DNA of 64,000 nucleotides. It comes from an uncultured Flammeovirgaceae bacterium. GTDB taxonomy: Bacteria > Bacteroidota > Bacteroidia > Cytophagales > Cyclobacteriaceae. The notes under the pieces are model-generated. The model was given only the letters and a program-made list of their open reading frames with translations. It did no database searches and was not told the origin of the DNA. Shown piece by piece: positions 26,115 to 35,100 of the stretch. A program made the position numbers and the translations under genes. Where the stretch lies: positions 124,001-188,000 of the forward strand of contig CAKZYA010000057.1 in assembly GCA_937883755.1 (NCBI GenBank), given 5' to 3'. Each line of letters begins with the position of its first letter. The stretch's first letter is position 1.

Positions 26115-27205
26115 TGAAAACTGACTCCTCGTCCCCTCTTATCTTTGATGCTCACCTCGATCTGTCTATGAACGCCATGGAGTGGAATCGAGACCTACGG
26201 TGGACCGTACCTGAAATCCGGGAGTGGGAGCAAGGGATGACCGATAAACCTGACCGTACTCACGGAACGGTGACCTTCCCTAGTCTTCGCGAAGGAAATG
26301 TTGGGATAGTAGTCGGCACTCAGATCGCTCGTTACGCCAAGAAGAACAACGTAATGCCTGGTGCTAGCTGGAACTCACCCGAACAGGCCTGGGCACAAAC
26401 CCAGGCACAGCTAGCTTGGTATCGAGCAATGGAAGAAGATGGACAGATCACCACCATTACTGATAAAGAATCATTAGATGCTCATTTAGCCAACTGGGAG
26501 GAGAACCCACAGGCGACACCCATTGGCATGATTCGAAGCTTGGAAGGAGCAGATTCTATCGTCACTTTCCAGCATCTGGAGCAGGCTTACGAAAGCGGAT
26601 TGCGCGCTATTGGCCTGGCTCACTACGGTCCTGGAACCTACGCCCAGGGCACGGATGCTAATGGCGGTATCGGCCAACAAGGTCGTGATCTACTTCGGGA
26701 AATGGAACGGCTTAATATGGTGCTCGATGCCACGCATCTGTGCGATGAGAGCTTTTGGGAAGCGCTAGATCACTTTCGCGGTCCGGTTTGTGCTAGTCAT
26801 AATAATTGTCGGGCTTTGGTACCCCACCACCGGCAGTTTTCTGATGAGCAGCTCTGGGCACTGATTGAGAGAGGGGCAGTTATCGGAGCGGCACTTGATG
26901 ACTGGATGCTGACTCCCACCTGGGTTCGAGGTAAGTCTACTCCCCAAAGCGAGCATGTTAGCCTGGAAACGGTGGTTGATCATATTGACTACGTATGCCA
27001 GTTGGCAGGTAACTCCCAACACGCTGGCATCGGCTCCGACCTGGACGGAGCTTTTGGGAAGGAACAGTCTCCCCATGATCTAGATACCATTGCTGACCTT
27101 CAGAAAATACCGACCATACTCGCCACCCGAGGTTATTCAGAGCAGGATATTGCCAACATCTGTTCCAAAAACTGGATTCGCTTCTACCGAGAAGCTTGGA
27201 GCTAA
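26114..27205 (+). CDS. Membrane dipeptidase family (peptidase M19)
   Basis: Zinc dipeptidase of the renal-dipeptidase family, about 363 residues, no signal peptide. The ATG at 26114 overlaps the preceding stop (TAATG); the longer frame from 26078 is rejected because its extra residues lie inside the previous gene. Metal ligands appear as FDAHLDLS (H-x-D), RSLEGADS (bridging Glu), DATHLCDESF (His), ASHNNCRALVPHHRQ (His pair) and GIGSDLDGAF (Asp). M19 enzymes tolerate or prefer a C-terminal D-residue, which suits a role in feeding D-amino acids to the PLP enzyme encoded just upstream. Last gene of the operon, convergent with the S9 peptidase gene. Confidence 0.88.
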   Translation: MKTDSSSPLIFDAHLDLSMNAMEWNRDLRWTVPEIREWEQGMTDKPDRTHGTVTFPSLREGNVGIVVGTQIARYAKKNNVMPGASWNSPEQAWAQTQAQLAWYRAMEEDGQITTITDKESLDAHLANWEENPQATPIGMIRSLEGADSIVTFQHLEQAYESGLRAIGLAHYGPGTYAQGTDANGGIGQQGRDLLREMERLNMVLDATHLCDESFWEALDHFRGPVCASHNNCRALVPHHRQFSDEQLWALIERGAVIGAALDDWMLTPTWVRGKSTPQSEHVSLETVVDHIDYVCQLAGNSQHAGIGSDLDGAFGKEQSPHDLDTIADLQKIPTILATRGYSEQDIANICSKNWIRFYREAWS

Positions 27206-27246
27206 CTTTCCGCTCTAGCTTCGCTCTGATATGACAAGTGTTTAGC

Positions 27247-29412
27247 TTATTTCGACACCTGGGCATCTGTCTCTTCCGACCCTAAATGTTTCATTAGAAA
27301 ATCAGCCGCTGCTTGGTTGACTTTCCGTTGGTTGGCATGCCTCATGAAGTGATGGGTATCATCCACAATAACCATAGTTTCCATCGGAACTCCCTTCTTC
27401 ATTAACCGACCGACTAAATCAGTACTCTGATGAAAATTGACATTACGATCATCGTCGCCGTGAATAATTAGCACCGGAGAAGTCCAGGTATCTACGGAAG
27501 ATACCGGAGAAGACTGCCAAGCTACTTCCATAGCTTGCTTGAGATCCGGTGCCTTTTCATACTCTCCTGCGTCAAATTTATATCTGCCACCCACCCGATT
27601 GTGCACTCCGTGAATGTCTACACCCGCCGCAAATAGCTCAGAATCACGACCCAGCGCCATAGCGGTAAGATAGCCACCGTAAGAACCACCATAAATGCCA
27701 ATCTGATCTGGGTCTACAAAATTCTGTTTAGCCAACCATTCTCCAGCCGCTTTAATATCCTGATACTCAGATGCTCCCCGAGAACCCCCATCCACTGGCT
27801 TATGAAACTCGTAACCGTAGCCTATTCCGAGGCGGTAATTGACGGATAGCACTACAAAGCCCTGACTCGCCAGATACTGATTTAAGGCGTAAGCATTGGA
27901 GTAATACGAAGAATAGTGCCATCCCAGCAACATCTGTCGGGGCGGACCACCGTGTACGTAAATAATCGCTGGCTTCTGATCCGCACCGCCTTTAGACTGA
28001 AATAGTGTGCCGTGCACCTTTTGCCCGTCTGGGGCTTCCATGATTACCTGCTCAGGAACTACCAATTGTTCAGTAGGAAAATCATTCGGCACCAGGTTTT
28101 GGCCGATTAGGTTGATGTTCTTATCTGCTAACGATACAACTGCTGGTAAGGGTGGTCTTTTTGCAGTAGCACTGATAAATACTACATTTTCATTATCCTG
28201 AGTCAGGAAGGGAGTCCACTCGTTGCCAGTTCCGGGAGTTAATACTTCAGCATCGGCTTGATCTACCGACACTTTTACGATATGGCGACGGTCAATGTCT
28301 AGCGCATCGGGACCAGTGTTAGCCGTAAAAACCAGTGACTTTCGGTCAGGGCTAAGACTAATGTATTCGGTCATATAGTCACCAGGTGTAAGCAGTAAAG
28401 GATCGCCTCCCTGCTCATCCACACTGTAAAGGTGAGGCCAGCCGTCGTGGTAAGACAAGAATACAATCCGTCCGTCAGCATAGTGCAGATTAAACCTTCC
28501 TTGCGTAGTGGGAACTGATCCTCGCATAGTGTTAGGTGACTTCCAAAGTTCCTGAACTTGTCCAGTAGTAACCTCCGCTCGCATCACCGACCAAAGGCGA
28601 GGAATAGCGGCCAATATAGAGTCTGGTTTACCCGCCCGGATGGGTTGACGAATAAAGGCTAAGGACTGACCATCAATAGACCAGCGGGGGTCGCTATCCA
28701 GGTGAAACGAAGGATCTATCCACTGGATAGGGGTGGTTTCGTTTTCGTAAATACCGATGTAAGCGTGATCGTCCCGGTCAGAGCGGAAAGCCAACTTAGT
28801 ACCATCGGGAGACCATACCGGAGACTCAATCTCACCCCGAGCACTGAATAACTGCTGTGCTTCCTCCTGTCCATCAATAGGTACTATCCAGATTTGATCA
28901 TTCTTCACAAAAGCTACCTTCTTGCTATCTGGAGATACAGCTGGCGAAATCCCTTCACCTAATGAAACTGGCTTGCCTCCAGCAAAAGGAATACTCCACA
29001 ACTCTACGGTTGGAGCTACTGGATTAGAGGTAGGGTTCACCGGGATCGCATCGTCCCAGTTACTGCCAAAATCCCCCCCGCGGATATAAACCACCCACTG
29101 TCCATCTGGTGAGATAGTCACTGACGATAATTCCTGCCCATCATCTTCCTGATAAGAGGTTAGTTGACGCGCCTCGAAATCAGGTACTTCAGCGACATAG
29201 ATATTCCTAAGCCCAGATGCGTTGACGGCCCACGCCATCTGATTTTCTCCTCCGACAGTTAACTCGTTCGGAAAAGGGTACGAAGTAACCTGCTCCAGAT
29301 TAAATTGAGCAAAGCTTGAGGTATTAAACCCAAGTATAAGTAGCAGGGTGACCAGGAGCTGGGAGAAGCAAAGCTGGCTTTTTTGGTCAAAATGTTTAGT
29401 GCAAGCATTCAT
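27247..29412 (-). CDS. S9-family prolyl oligopeptidase / acylaminoacyl-peptidase-like, secreted
   Basis: Serine peptidase of 721 residues: signal peptide (ending SSFAQ), an N-terminal beta-propeller of WD40-like/TolB-like repeats (LSSVTISPDGQWVVY, GISPAVSPDSKKVAFV, IESPVWSPDGTKLAFRSD) and a C-terminal alpha/beta-hydrolase domain. The catalytic triad is visible as GGSYGGY (Ser about 576), IHGDDDRN (Asp about 651) and DDTHHF (His about 687). It is likely to be periplasmic and to cut oligopeptides. It is the only gene between the D-amino-acid operon (convergent) and the GntR regulator (same strand, 204 bases upstream), so the regulator may control it, although no copy of that regulator's palindrome is seen at this promoter. 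Confidence 0.9.
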   Translation of the reverse strand: MNACTKHFDQKSQLCFSQLLVTLLLILGFNTSSFAQFNLEQVTSYPFPNELTVGGENQMAWAVNASGLRNIYVAEVPDFEARQLTSYQEDDGQELSSVTISPDGQWVVYIRGGDFGSNWDDAIPVNPTSNPVAPTVELWSIPFAGGKPVSLGEGISPAVSPDSKKVAFVKNDQIWIVPIDGQEEAQQLFSARGEIESPVWSPDGTKLAFRSDRDDHAYIGIYENETTPIQWIDPSFHLDSDPRWSIDGQSLAFIRQPIRAGKPDSILAAIPRLWSVMRAEVTTGQVQELWKSPNTMRGSVPTTQGRFNLHYADGRIVFLSYHDGWPHLYSVDEQGGDPLLLTPGDYMTEYISLSPDRKSLVFTANTGPDALDIDRRHIVKVSVDQADAEVLTPGTGNEWTPFLTQDNENVVFISATAKRPPLPAVVSLADKNINLIGQNLVPNDFPTEQLVVPEQVIMEAPDGQKVHGTLFQSKGGADQKPAIIYVHGGPPRQMLLGWHYSSYYSNAYALNQYLASQGFVVLSVNYRLGIGYGYEFHKPVDGGSRGASEYQDIKAAGEWLAKQNFVDPDQIGIYGGSYGGYLTAMALGRDSELFAAGVDIHGVHNRVGGRYKFDAGEYEKAPDLKQAMEVAWQSSPVSSVDTWTSPVLIIHGDDDRNVNFHQSTDLVGRLMKKGVPMETMVIVDDTHHFMRHANQRKVNQAAADFLMKHLGSEETDAQVSK

Positions 29413-29616
29413 GGTTGATAGGTAGTGTAAATCGATAGTATATGTCCTATTAAATATTTAAGAGAAATCAATCCAAATTTCCCTTTTGGAAAGATACTAC
29501 CCATCGCCCGAGCCAACAAGCCTATTGACCTATCAACCCAACTGAAGTTTTATTTCTTTAGGGAGAATCAAGTATTTATGCTAGTTCTACCTTTCAGTGA
29601 TAACCTAAGTGGTCTT

Positions 29617-30318
29617 TCATAAATGATAGCTATTACCAATGGGATACTGCGTAGTATTACAGTATAACTCACTGTAGATCGTAAGAGAGGAATGACTAGT
29701 ACTAAAGCAGATAGAAATATGTAATACTGGATCACCCGGCAAAATACGCAGCAAGCGGGCTACCTCCGAGGAAGCTACTTCAGCTCTTATCTCCTGCTCT
29801 GAACCTACTATTTCTATGAAAAAGCATTGGCTTAGCGTTTTGAAAAAAGAGCCATCGACAAACCCGAGCTGACAAAAGTTAGGCAAAGCAGTACTGGCGA
29901 ACCAATTGTTCTCCAACATCACAGGTTCTTCATTTACACAGCGGAGCCGCTCAAAGTGGATGCAAGAAGCAGATTGCTCATTTTCTTTTACAGGAAATTG
30001 AATACGATCACTCCAGCCTCGGTAATCGGGTGCTTGTAACATAATGGCATCAACTTGCTGTCCCACCGCTTCAGAAAAGCCCTTTACGTTTAGTAGCCCT
30101 AAAGATTTACGACGTTCGCGTACTTGGCTGCCTTTGCCGTGAAGTCGCTCAATAAAACCTTCCCGTTGAAGTTCATCTAACGCCTTGCGGGCGGTGGTGC
30201 GGGTAATTTGGTGCTGGTCACACAGTTCATTTTCTGAAGGGAGTAGATCACCCGGAATAAAAGTACCTTGCTGAATTTCCTTCTTTAAGGAATGATACAG
30301 CGATTTATACTTTAGCAT
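29617..30318 (-). CDS. GntR/HutC-family transcriptional regulator
   Basis: Regulator of about 233 residues. The start at 30318 (MLKYKSLYHSLKKEI) gives the standard GntR N-terminus; the winged helix-turn-helix is at about 8-70 (GDLLPSENELCDQHQITRTTARKALDELQREGFIERLHGKGSQV). The rest is a UTRA-type ligand-binding domain as in HutC/FarR members (CIHFERLRCVNEEPVMLENNW). A perfect 14-bp palindrome with a TTGTACGTACAA core is centred about 48 bases upstream. The gene is divergent from the ECF sigma factor that opens the polysaccharide locus and upstream of the S9 peptidase, so it could control either side. The ligand is unknown. Confidence 0.9.
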   Translation of the reverse strand: MLKYKSLYHSLKKEIQQGTFIPGDLLPSENELCDQHQITRTTARKALDELQREGFIERLHGKGSQVRERRKSLGLLNVKGFSEAVGQQVDAIMLQAPDYRGWSDRIQFPVKENEQSASCIHFERLRCVNEEPVMLENNWFASTALPNFCQLGFVDGSFFKTLSQCFFIEIVGSEQEIRAEVASSEVARLLRILPGDPVLHISICFSTSHSSLTIYSELYCNTTQYPIGNSYHL

Positions 30319-30359
30319 AATAAGCGACTTAGGTAGTGAAACAAATATGAAGAAAATAG

Positions 30360-30373
30360 CTTGTACGTACAAG
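30360..30373. promoter_or_regulatory. Perfect 14-bp palindrome, candidate GntR/HutC operator
   Basis: CTTGTACGTACAAG reads the same on both strands and resembles sites of HutC-type regulators (TGTA-n-TACA form). On the minus strand its TTG lies about 20 bases before CATATTTG, a near match to the Bacteroidota -7 element, so it would cover the -33 region of the gntR-type gene. Autorepression is the simplest reading; it may also affect the divergent sigma gene 116 bases away. Confidence 0.6.
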
Positions 30374-30488
30374 TTACTTTTTTTACCTTGTCCTGCATAG
30401 GCAGAGAGGTAAATTAAAATTAGCGAAAATATTCTTCTCTATTGAGGGCTATTTTTAGCAATATACTAATACAAGATTTGGCTAGTTT

Positions 30489-31112
30489 ATGCGAGGTCAA
30501 CTACCTACTACAAATATGGAGAACGAAGCCCAACACTGGTTCCGTTTTAGACAAGGTGATCAAGCATCTTTCACCTACTTTCATGATACTTACTATAATG
30601 AGCTTTACTTTTACGCCCTTAAAATTACCCAAGACGAATATCAGGCTAAAAATGCCATTCAAGAGTTGTTTCTCTACTTGTGGAAGAACCGACGCCAACT
30701 AGACGAGGTAACTTCTGTTAAACCTTATCTACTTTGCTCCTTACGTCGCCATATCTTCCGGCTACTTAAAAAGGAAAAACAACAGCATCGCTTTCTGCAA
30801 TCTGACGCTACCCTTTCTCACTTTTCCTTCTCTACGGAAGATATTATTATCCAGCAAGAAACCATTACTCAACGCCATAAACAGGTGATACAAGCACTAA
30901 ACAACTTATCACCCCGGCAGCGAGAAGCGGTCTATTTGCGATACGTCAACGGACTCACCGTCTCTGAAGTAGCCGAATCCATGAATCTGAATTATCAGTC
31001 AGTGCTTAATTGTCTGAGGCGAGCACTGGGTAACCTTAAAAAAGACCTTCTTTCTCAAATAGAAACCGCGTTGCCTACTCTTCTGATTGCTCTGAATTCT
31101 CTGTTCTTGTAA
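30489..31112 (+). CDS. ECF RNA polymerase sigma-70 factor
   Basis: Extracytoplasmic-function sigma factor of 207 residues (or 198 from the ATG at 30516). Region 2 covers about 20-90 (FTYFHDTYYNELYFYALKIT, then FLYLWKNRRQL) and region 4 about 135-190, with LSPRQREAVYLRYVNGLTVSEVAESMNL and a helix-turn-helix ending in LNCLRRALGNLKK. It is directly followed by a FecR-type anti-sigma factor and a SusC protein with an STN domain, the standard trans-envelope signalling arrangement of Bacteroidota glycan loci. It should direct transcription of susC onward when the substrate is present. Confidence 0.92.
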   Translation: MRGQLPTTNMENEAQHWFRFRQGDQASFTYFHDTYYNELYFYALKITQDEYQAKNAIQELFLYLWKNRRQLDEVTSVKPYLLCSLRRHIFRLLKKEKQQHRFLQSDATLSHFSFSTEDIIIQQETITQRHKQVIQALNNLSPRQREAVYLRYVNGLTVSEVAESMNLNYQSVLNCLRRALGNLKKDLLSQIETALPTLLIALNSLFL

Positions 31113-31116
31113 AAGT

Positions 31117-31150
31117 TTAATTTTTTTTAAGTCAGGTGGGTATAATTGTG
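31117..31150 (+). promoter_or_regulatory. Candidate promoter between sigma factor and anti-sigma gene
   Basis: The 57-base gap between sigma and anti-sigma genes contains a T-tract (TTTTTTTT), then AGGTGGGTATAAT. In several Bacteroidota ECF/FecR pairs I recall a T-run followed by a GGGTA-like element in this gap, which would be the sigma factor's own target promoter. The element is suggestive only, and TATAAT could be a chance match. Confidence 0.3.
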
Positions 31151-31169
31151 ATTGGGTGATGTCTGGTAT

Positions 31170-32138
31170 ATGAGAAGTATGCATCTTCTCAACAATCTAA
31201 CCGATATGTCCCACGATTCACCTGATCATCGTTCTTCTCTTCGCCGACTTTTCGACGATTTGTTTGGCAAAAAGCTGGATTTATCAGAGGAATTTGATTT
31301 CCGACATCGGCAATTACCGCCCGAAGAAGTTAAGGAGGCACGACAGCAGCTTCTTAGTCACATTGAAGAAGAGGAACAGGCGTCTACTTCTCGTCGTCGA
31401 TTTCTAAAGTACTGGTCGGGCGTTGCTGCTACTGTGGTCTTACTACTTATAGGGAGTATTACTTATTGGGTAGTTTCACGTGATAATACGGTTCAGTATA
31501 CCACCGGATTTGGAGTAACCCAAGAGATTACTCTACCCGACAAGTCTACCGTAGTACTAAATGCAAACTCTACGCTTCGCTACCATAAAGAGTGGAAGCA
31601 AGGTCTGCGAGAAGTTTGGTTAGAAGGTGAAGCCTATTTCTCAGTAGTGAAAGACGTTAATACTCCCCGAAAATTTCTGGTGCATACGGAAGGGCTTGCT
31701 GTAGAAGTGCTAGGGACAACATTTAACGTAAATCAACGAGCGAAAACAACCGAAGTGGTGCTAACCTCTGGGCGAGTAAAGCTCAATTTAGATAATCCTG
31801 AACAAGAGAAAGTCTTAATGCAGCCCGGCGAGCTGGTAGCTTATTCATCGCAAACCCAGCGGTACGTAAAGCAACCCATCGATACGAAAATTTACACTTC
31901 GTGGAAGGATAATTTGCTGATTTTCAAAAACCAACCCCTACGCGAGATTGCGCGCACGATAGAGGATCGCTACGGATACGTAATTCGTTTTGATGACCCC
32001 AAGATTGGGGAAGAGCACTTTACTACTACGTTACCCGCCGACCAGGTAGACATACTATTCACCATGCTGGCATCTTCCTACGATATACATCAAGAACAGT
32101 CTACAATTACGCTGTACGAAAAAGGAAAGGAGCCTTAG
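31170..32138 (+). CDS. FecR-family anti-sigma factor
   Basis: Membrane-spanning anti-sigma regulator of roughly 310-322 residues. The start is uncertain: ATGs at 31170, 31179 and 31206 are possible, and the upstream TTG at 31152 is unlikely. An N-terminal cytoplasmic segment rich in charged residues is followed by one transmembrane helix (VAATVVLLLIGSITYWVV) and a periplasmic FecR domain with TTGFGVTQEITLPDKSTVVLNANSTLRY, VWLEGEAYFSV and VEVLGTTFNVN. The last 70 residues match the DUF4974-like STN-type C-terminal domain common in these proteins (LREIARTIEDRYGYVIRFDD). It should hold the neighbouring sigma factor inactive until the SusC STN domain contacts its periplasmic part. Confidence 0.9.
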   Translation: MRSMHLLNNLTDMSHDSPDHRSSLRRLFDDLFGKKLDLSEEFDFRHRQLPPEEVKEARQQLLSHIEEEEQASTSRRRFLKYWSGVAATVVLLLIGSITYWVVSRDNTVQYTTGFGVTQEITLPDKSTVVLNANSTLRYHKEWKQGLREVWLEGEAYFSVVKDVNTPRKFLVHTEGLAVEVLGTTFNVNQRAKTTEVVLTSGRVKLNLDNPEQEKVLMQPGELVAYSSQTQRYVKQPIDTKIYTSWKDNLLIFKNQPLREIARTIEDRYGYVIRFDDPKIGEEHFTTTLPADQVDILFTMLASSYDIHQEQSTITLYEKGKEP

Positions 32139-32183
32139 CCTTGATATTTCTACGTCGCTATTTATTACTCTAAAATTCTATCT

Positions 32184-35100
32184 ATGAACCCTCTTATACT
32201 ATCCACTATTCTGTTGCTGATGAGTATGAGCGTTGCTGGCTTAGCCCAGCCAATCGCTCTATCAGAGTCCCACGCATTCCCTTATCAAGAACGTCAGTCA
32301 CTCAAGTCCAAATTATCTGAACTGGAAAAGAAATACGAGATACACTTTAGCTACGCTAATGAAGTGGTAGATAATCGTTTTGTCAATTACCAAAAAAGCG
32401 AGAGTAGTAACTTAAAGAAAGAGCTAACTGAAGTACTAGATCCTCTTGGATTGGTGTATAGTGAGGTGGAAAGTGGGTTTTTCTATATTTTCCCCAAGCA
32501 ATCTTCTTTCAAGAAAGTACAGCCATTAGAAAAAAGTAAAGCTCAATCTATTTCCTCGAGCAGCCTCATTCCTAAAATTCGGCTACAAATGGCTAGGCCG
32601 CTAAATAGTAAAAGAGCTATAGTAGAAAAAACTATTTCGGGTACTGTGACTGATAGCGAGACGAACGAGCCTTTGCCCGGAGTGAATATTTTAGCCAAGG
32701 GTACCACCCAGGGGACAGTATCGGACGTAGAGGGGCAGTATAATATTACCGTGGCCGATGAGGTAACTGCTCTCATATTTTCTTCCATTGGTTACATAAG
32801 CGAAGAGATAAGTATAAATGACCGTAGTACCATAGATGTTGTGCTCGTACCTGATATAGCTTCACTGAACGAGGTGGTTGTAATCGGGTACGGTACCAAA
32901 GAGCGTCGTGACTTAACTACGGCTATCTCTAGTATTGAAACCGAAGAGATTACTCAAACCGTAGCACTATCGCCTGAACTGGCAATGCAAGGTAGAATGA
33001 CGGGAGTGCAGGTGTCGGGTAATAACGGAAACCCATTTACTCGTCCGACTGTCCGCATTCGCGGGCAAAATACCTGGCGGGCTTCCGACCCTCTTTATGT
33101 AATTGACGGGGTGCCTATTCGGGAGCCTACCGCAGGAACAGTTAGTCTGGATAATGCTCGCTTTGAAGACATCCGAGGGCCACTCAATATTATGACCCTC
33201 ATTGATCCGAATGATATTGCTTCTATCTCAGTGCTGAAGGATGCTTCCGCCGCGGCCATTTACGGAGTAGCCGCAGGTAATGGGGTGGTTCTAGTTACTA
33301 CTAAATCGGGAAAGAGAAATGAAGGAATCAAAGTTCAAGTGGGAGCCCGAGCGGGTATACGGCGACAGAATCGGCGTTATGATGTGATGAATAGCGAAGA
33401 ATTTGCTCGCTATCAACGTTTGGTTTACGAATCAGATCCAACGTTTGATCTTCCGCCGGATCATGCTCCGCTTATTTTTCCTGACAGCACTGGCTATTTA
33501 GGAGGTGGGCCTACCTACGACTGGCAGGATGCGGTGACAAATAATGAAGCTAGTTTTCAAGACTATTCTTTGATTTTGTCGGGAGGCTCAGCCGATACTG
33601 ATTATAAAGTAGGCTTTAATTACGCTTCTAACGATGGAGTATCTATCGGTACGAACTTAGAACGAATCAGTGGTTCATTCAATGTTAATTTTGACATTAC
33701 CGACTGGCTTCGGACGGGGGTAAACGCAAGAGTAGCTACGGTAGACGGACGGAATCGGCAGTTTAATGCTACTAACCAAATATTAGGAGCTGCTACAACC
33801 AATCCTTGGCAGCCCATCTTCGGCGATGGTCCGGGTGGGTTTGCCCAAACAATTGTTGGGATAGATGATAACGGTAACTGGAATGATACTCGCTTGTGGG
33901 GTTCGGGTACCCGAGCCAATGCTCTAGCCGATGACTTCTTCAATACTACTACGTTTCAGTCTATTCGGGGATTAGGTAATGCCTACTTACAGGTGGAGCC
34001 ATTAGAAGGCCTAACCTTGACGGGTCGGCTCTATCTCGATCAGTCTAGTAACAAACGGTTTCTTTGGCGAGATGCTGATGCGCAAGTATTCAGTATTACG
34101 GGAGAGGATCCGCGCAGCCTAGGAAATGGATTCTCACAAGGTCGGTACAATTACCGAAACAATCTATCTACGAACTTAATGAGGGAGCTATCGCTGAACT
34201 ATCAGAAGTCGTTCGGAAAGCATAATTTAGACTTGTTACTTACCGTGCAAGATCAGCGTTGGGAAGGTGAGTATCTGGGAGTGGAAACTGAACAAACTTC
34301 TAGTTCCGACCCTGACCTACGGTTTATTCCAGCCACACAAGATGAGTATACTACTGTTGAATCGGAAGCGATTGTGCGAGAAGCACTGGTAGGCCAGTTC
34401 ATTCGGGCGGGTTACGACTACGACAATACTTACTACCTTGATGTAACAGTTCGTAGAGATGGTAGCACTCGCTTTGCCCCTGAGAATCGCTTTGGGGTCT
34501 TTCCGGCATTTTCAGCGGCTTACCGTATTACCAATGAGCCTTTCATGAGCGGGGTAACTGGCTGGCTTAATGACCTCAAAATTCGGGGTGGTTGGGGGCA
34601 GCTAGGTAACTACGATGTGGCTCAACTGGCGTATCTATCGCCGGTAGAAGAAAAGCCTACCTACAGCTTTGGCGGATCTAACGGACAAGGTAATGTGAGT
34701 ACGGGAGCCGCCGTATTTACCATTCCTAACCCTGATTTACAGTGGGAACGAACGACAACGACGAATATCGGTTTTGATGCTTACTTGCTGAATAATAATC
34801 TAGGCATTTCATTCGATTACTATAATAAACGAACCGAAGATATTCTCCAGACTGTACCTCTACCTAGTTCGGTAGGGGTATCTCTTCAGCCTAGTGGTAA
34901 TATTGGGGAAGTAGTTAACCGAGGGATTGAAATAGCAGCAAATTATCAATTTTCGGTAGGTCCGGTACATCTTGATATAGGAGCTAACATTACTACCGTA
35001 CACAATGAAGTCACCAAACTGCAAGATGGAATACCCGTGTACGGTGGAGGGCTAACACTAGAAGAAGGTCAGCCAATTAACTTTATTCGGGGCTATCAGC

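Noticed and set aside
30442-30702. Extra small plus-strand reading frame overlapping the sigma-factor start
   Set aside because: It lies in another frame of the sigma gene and shows no protein-like pattern of its own.
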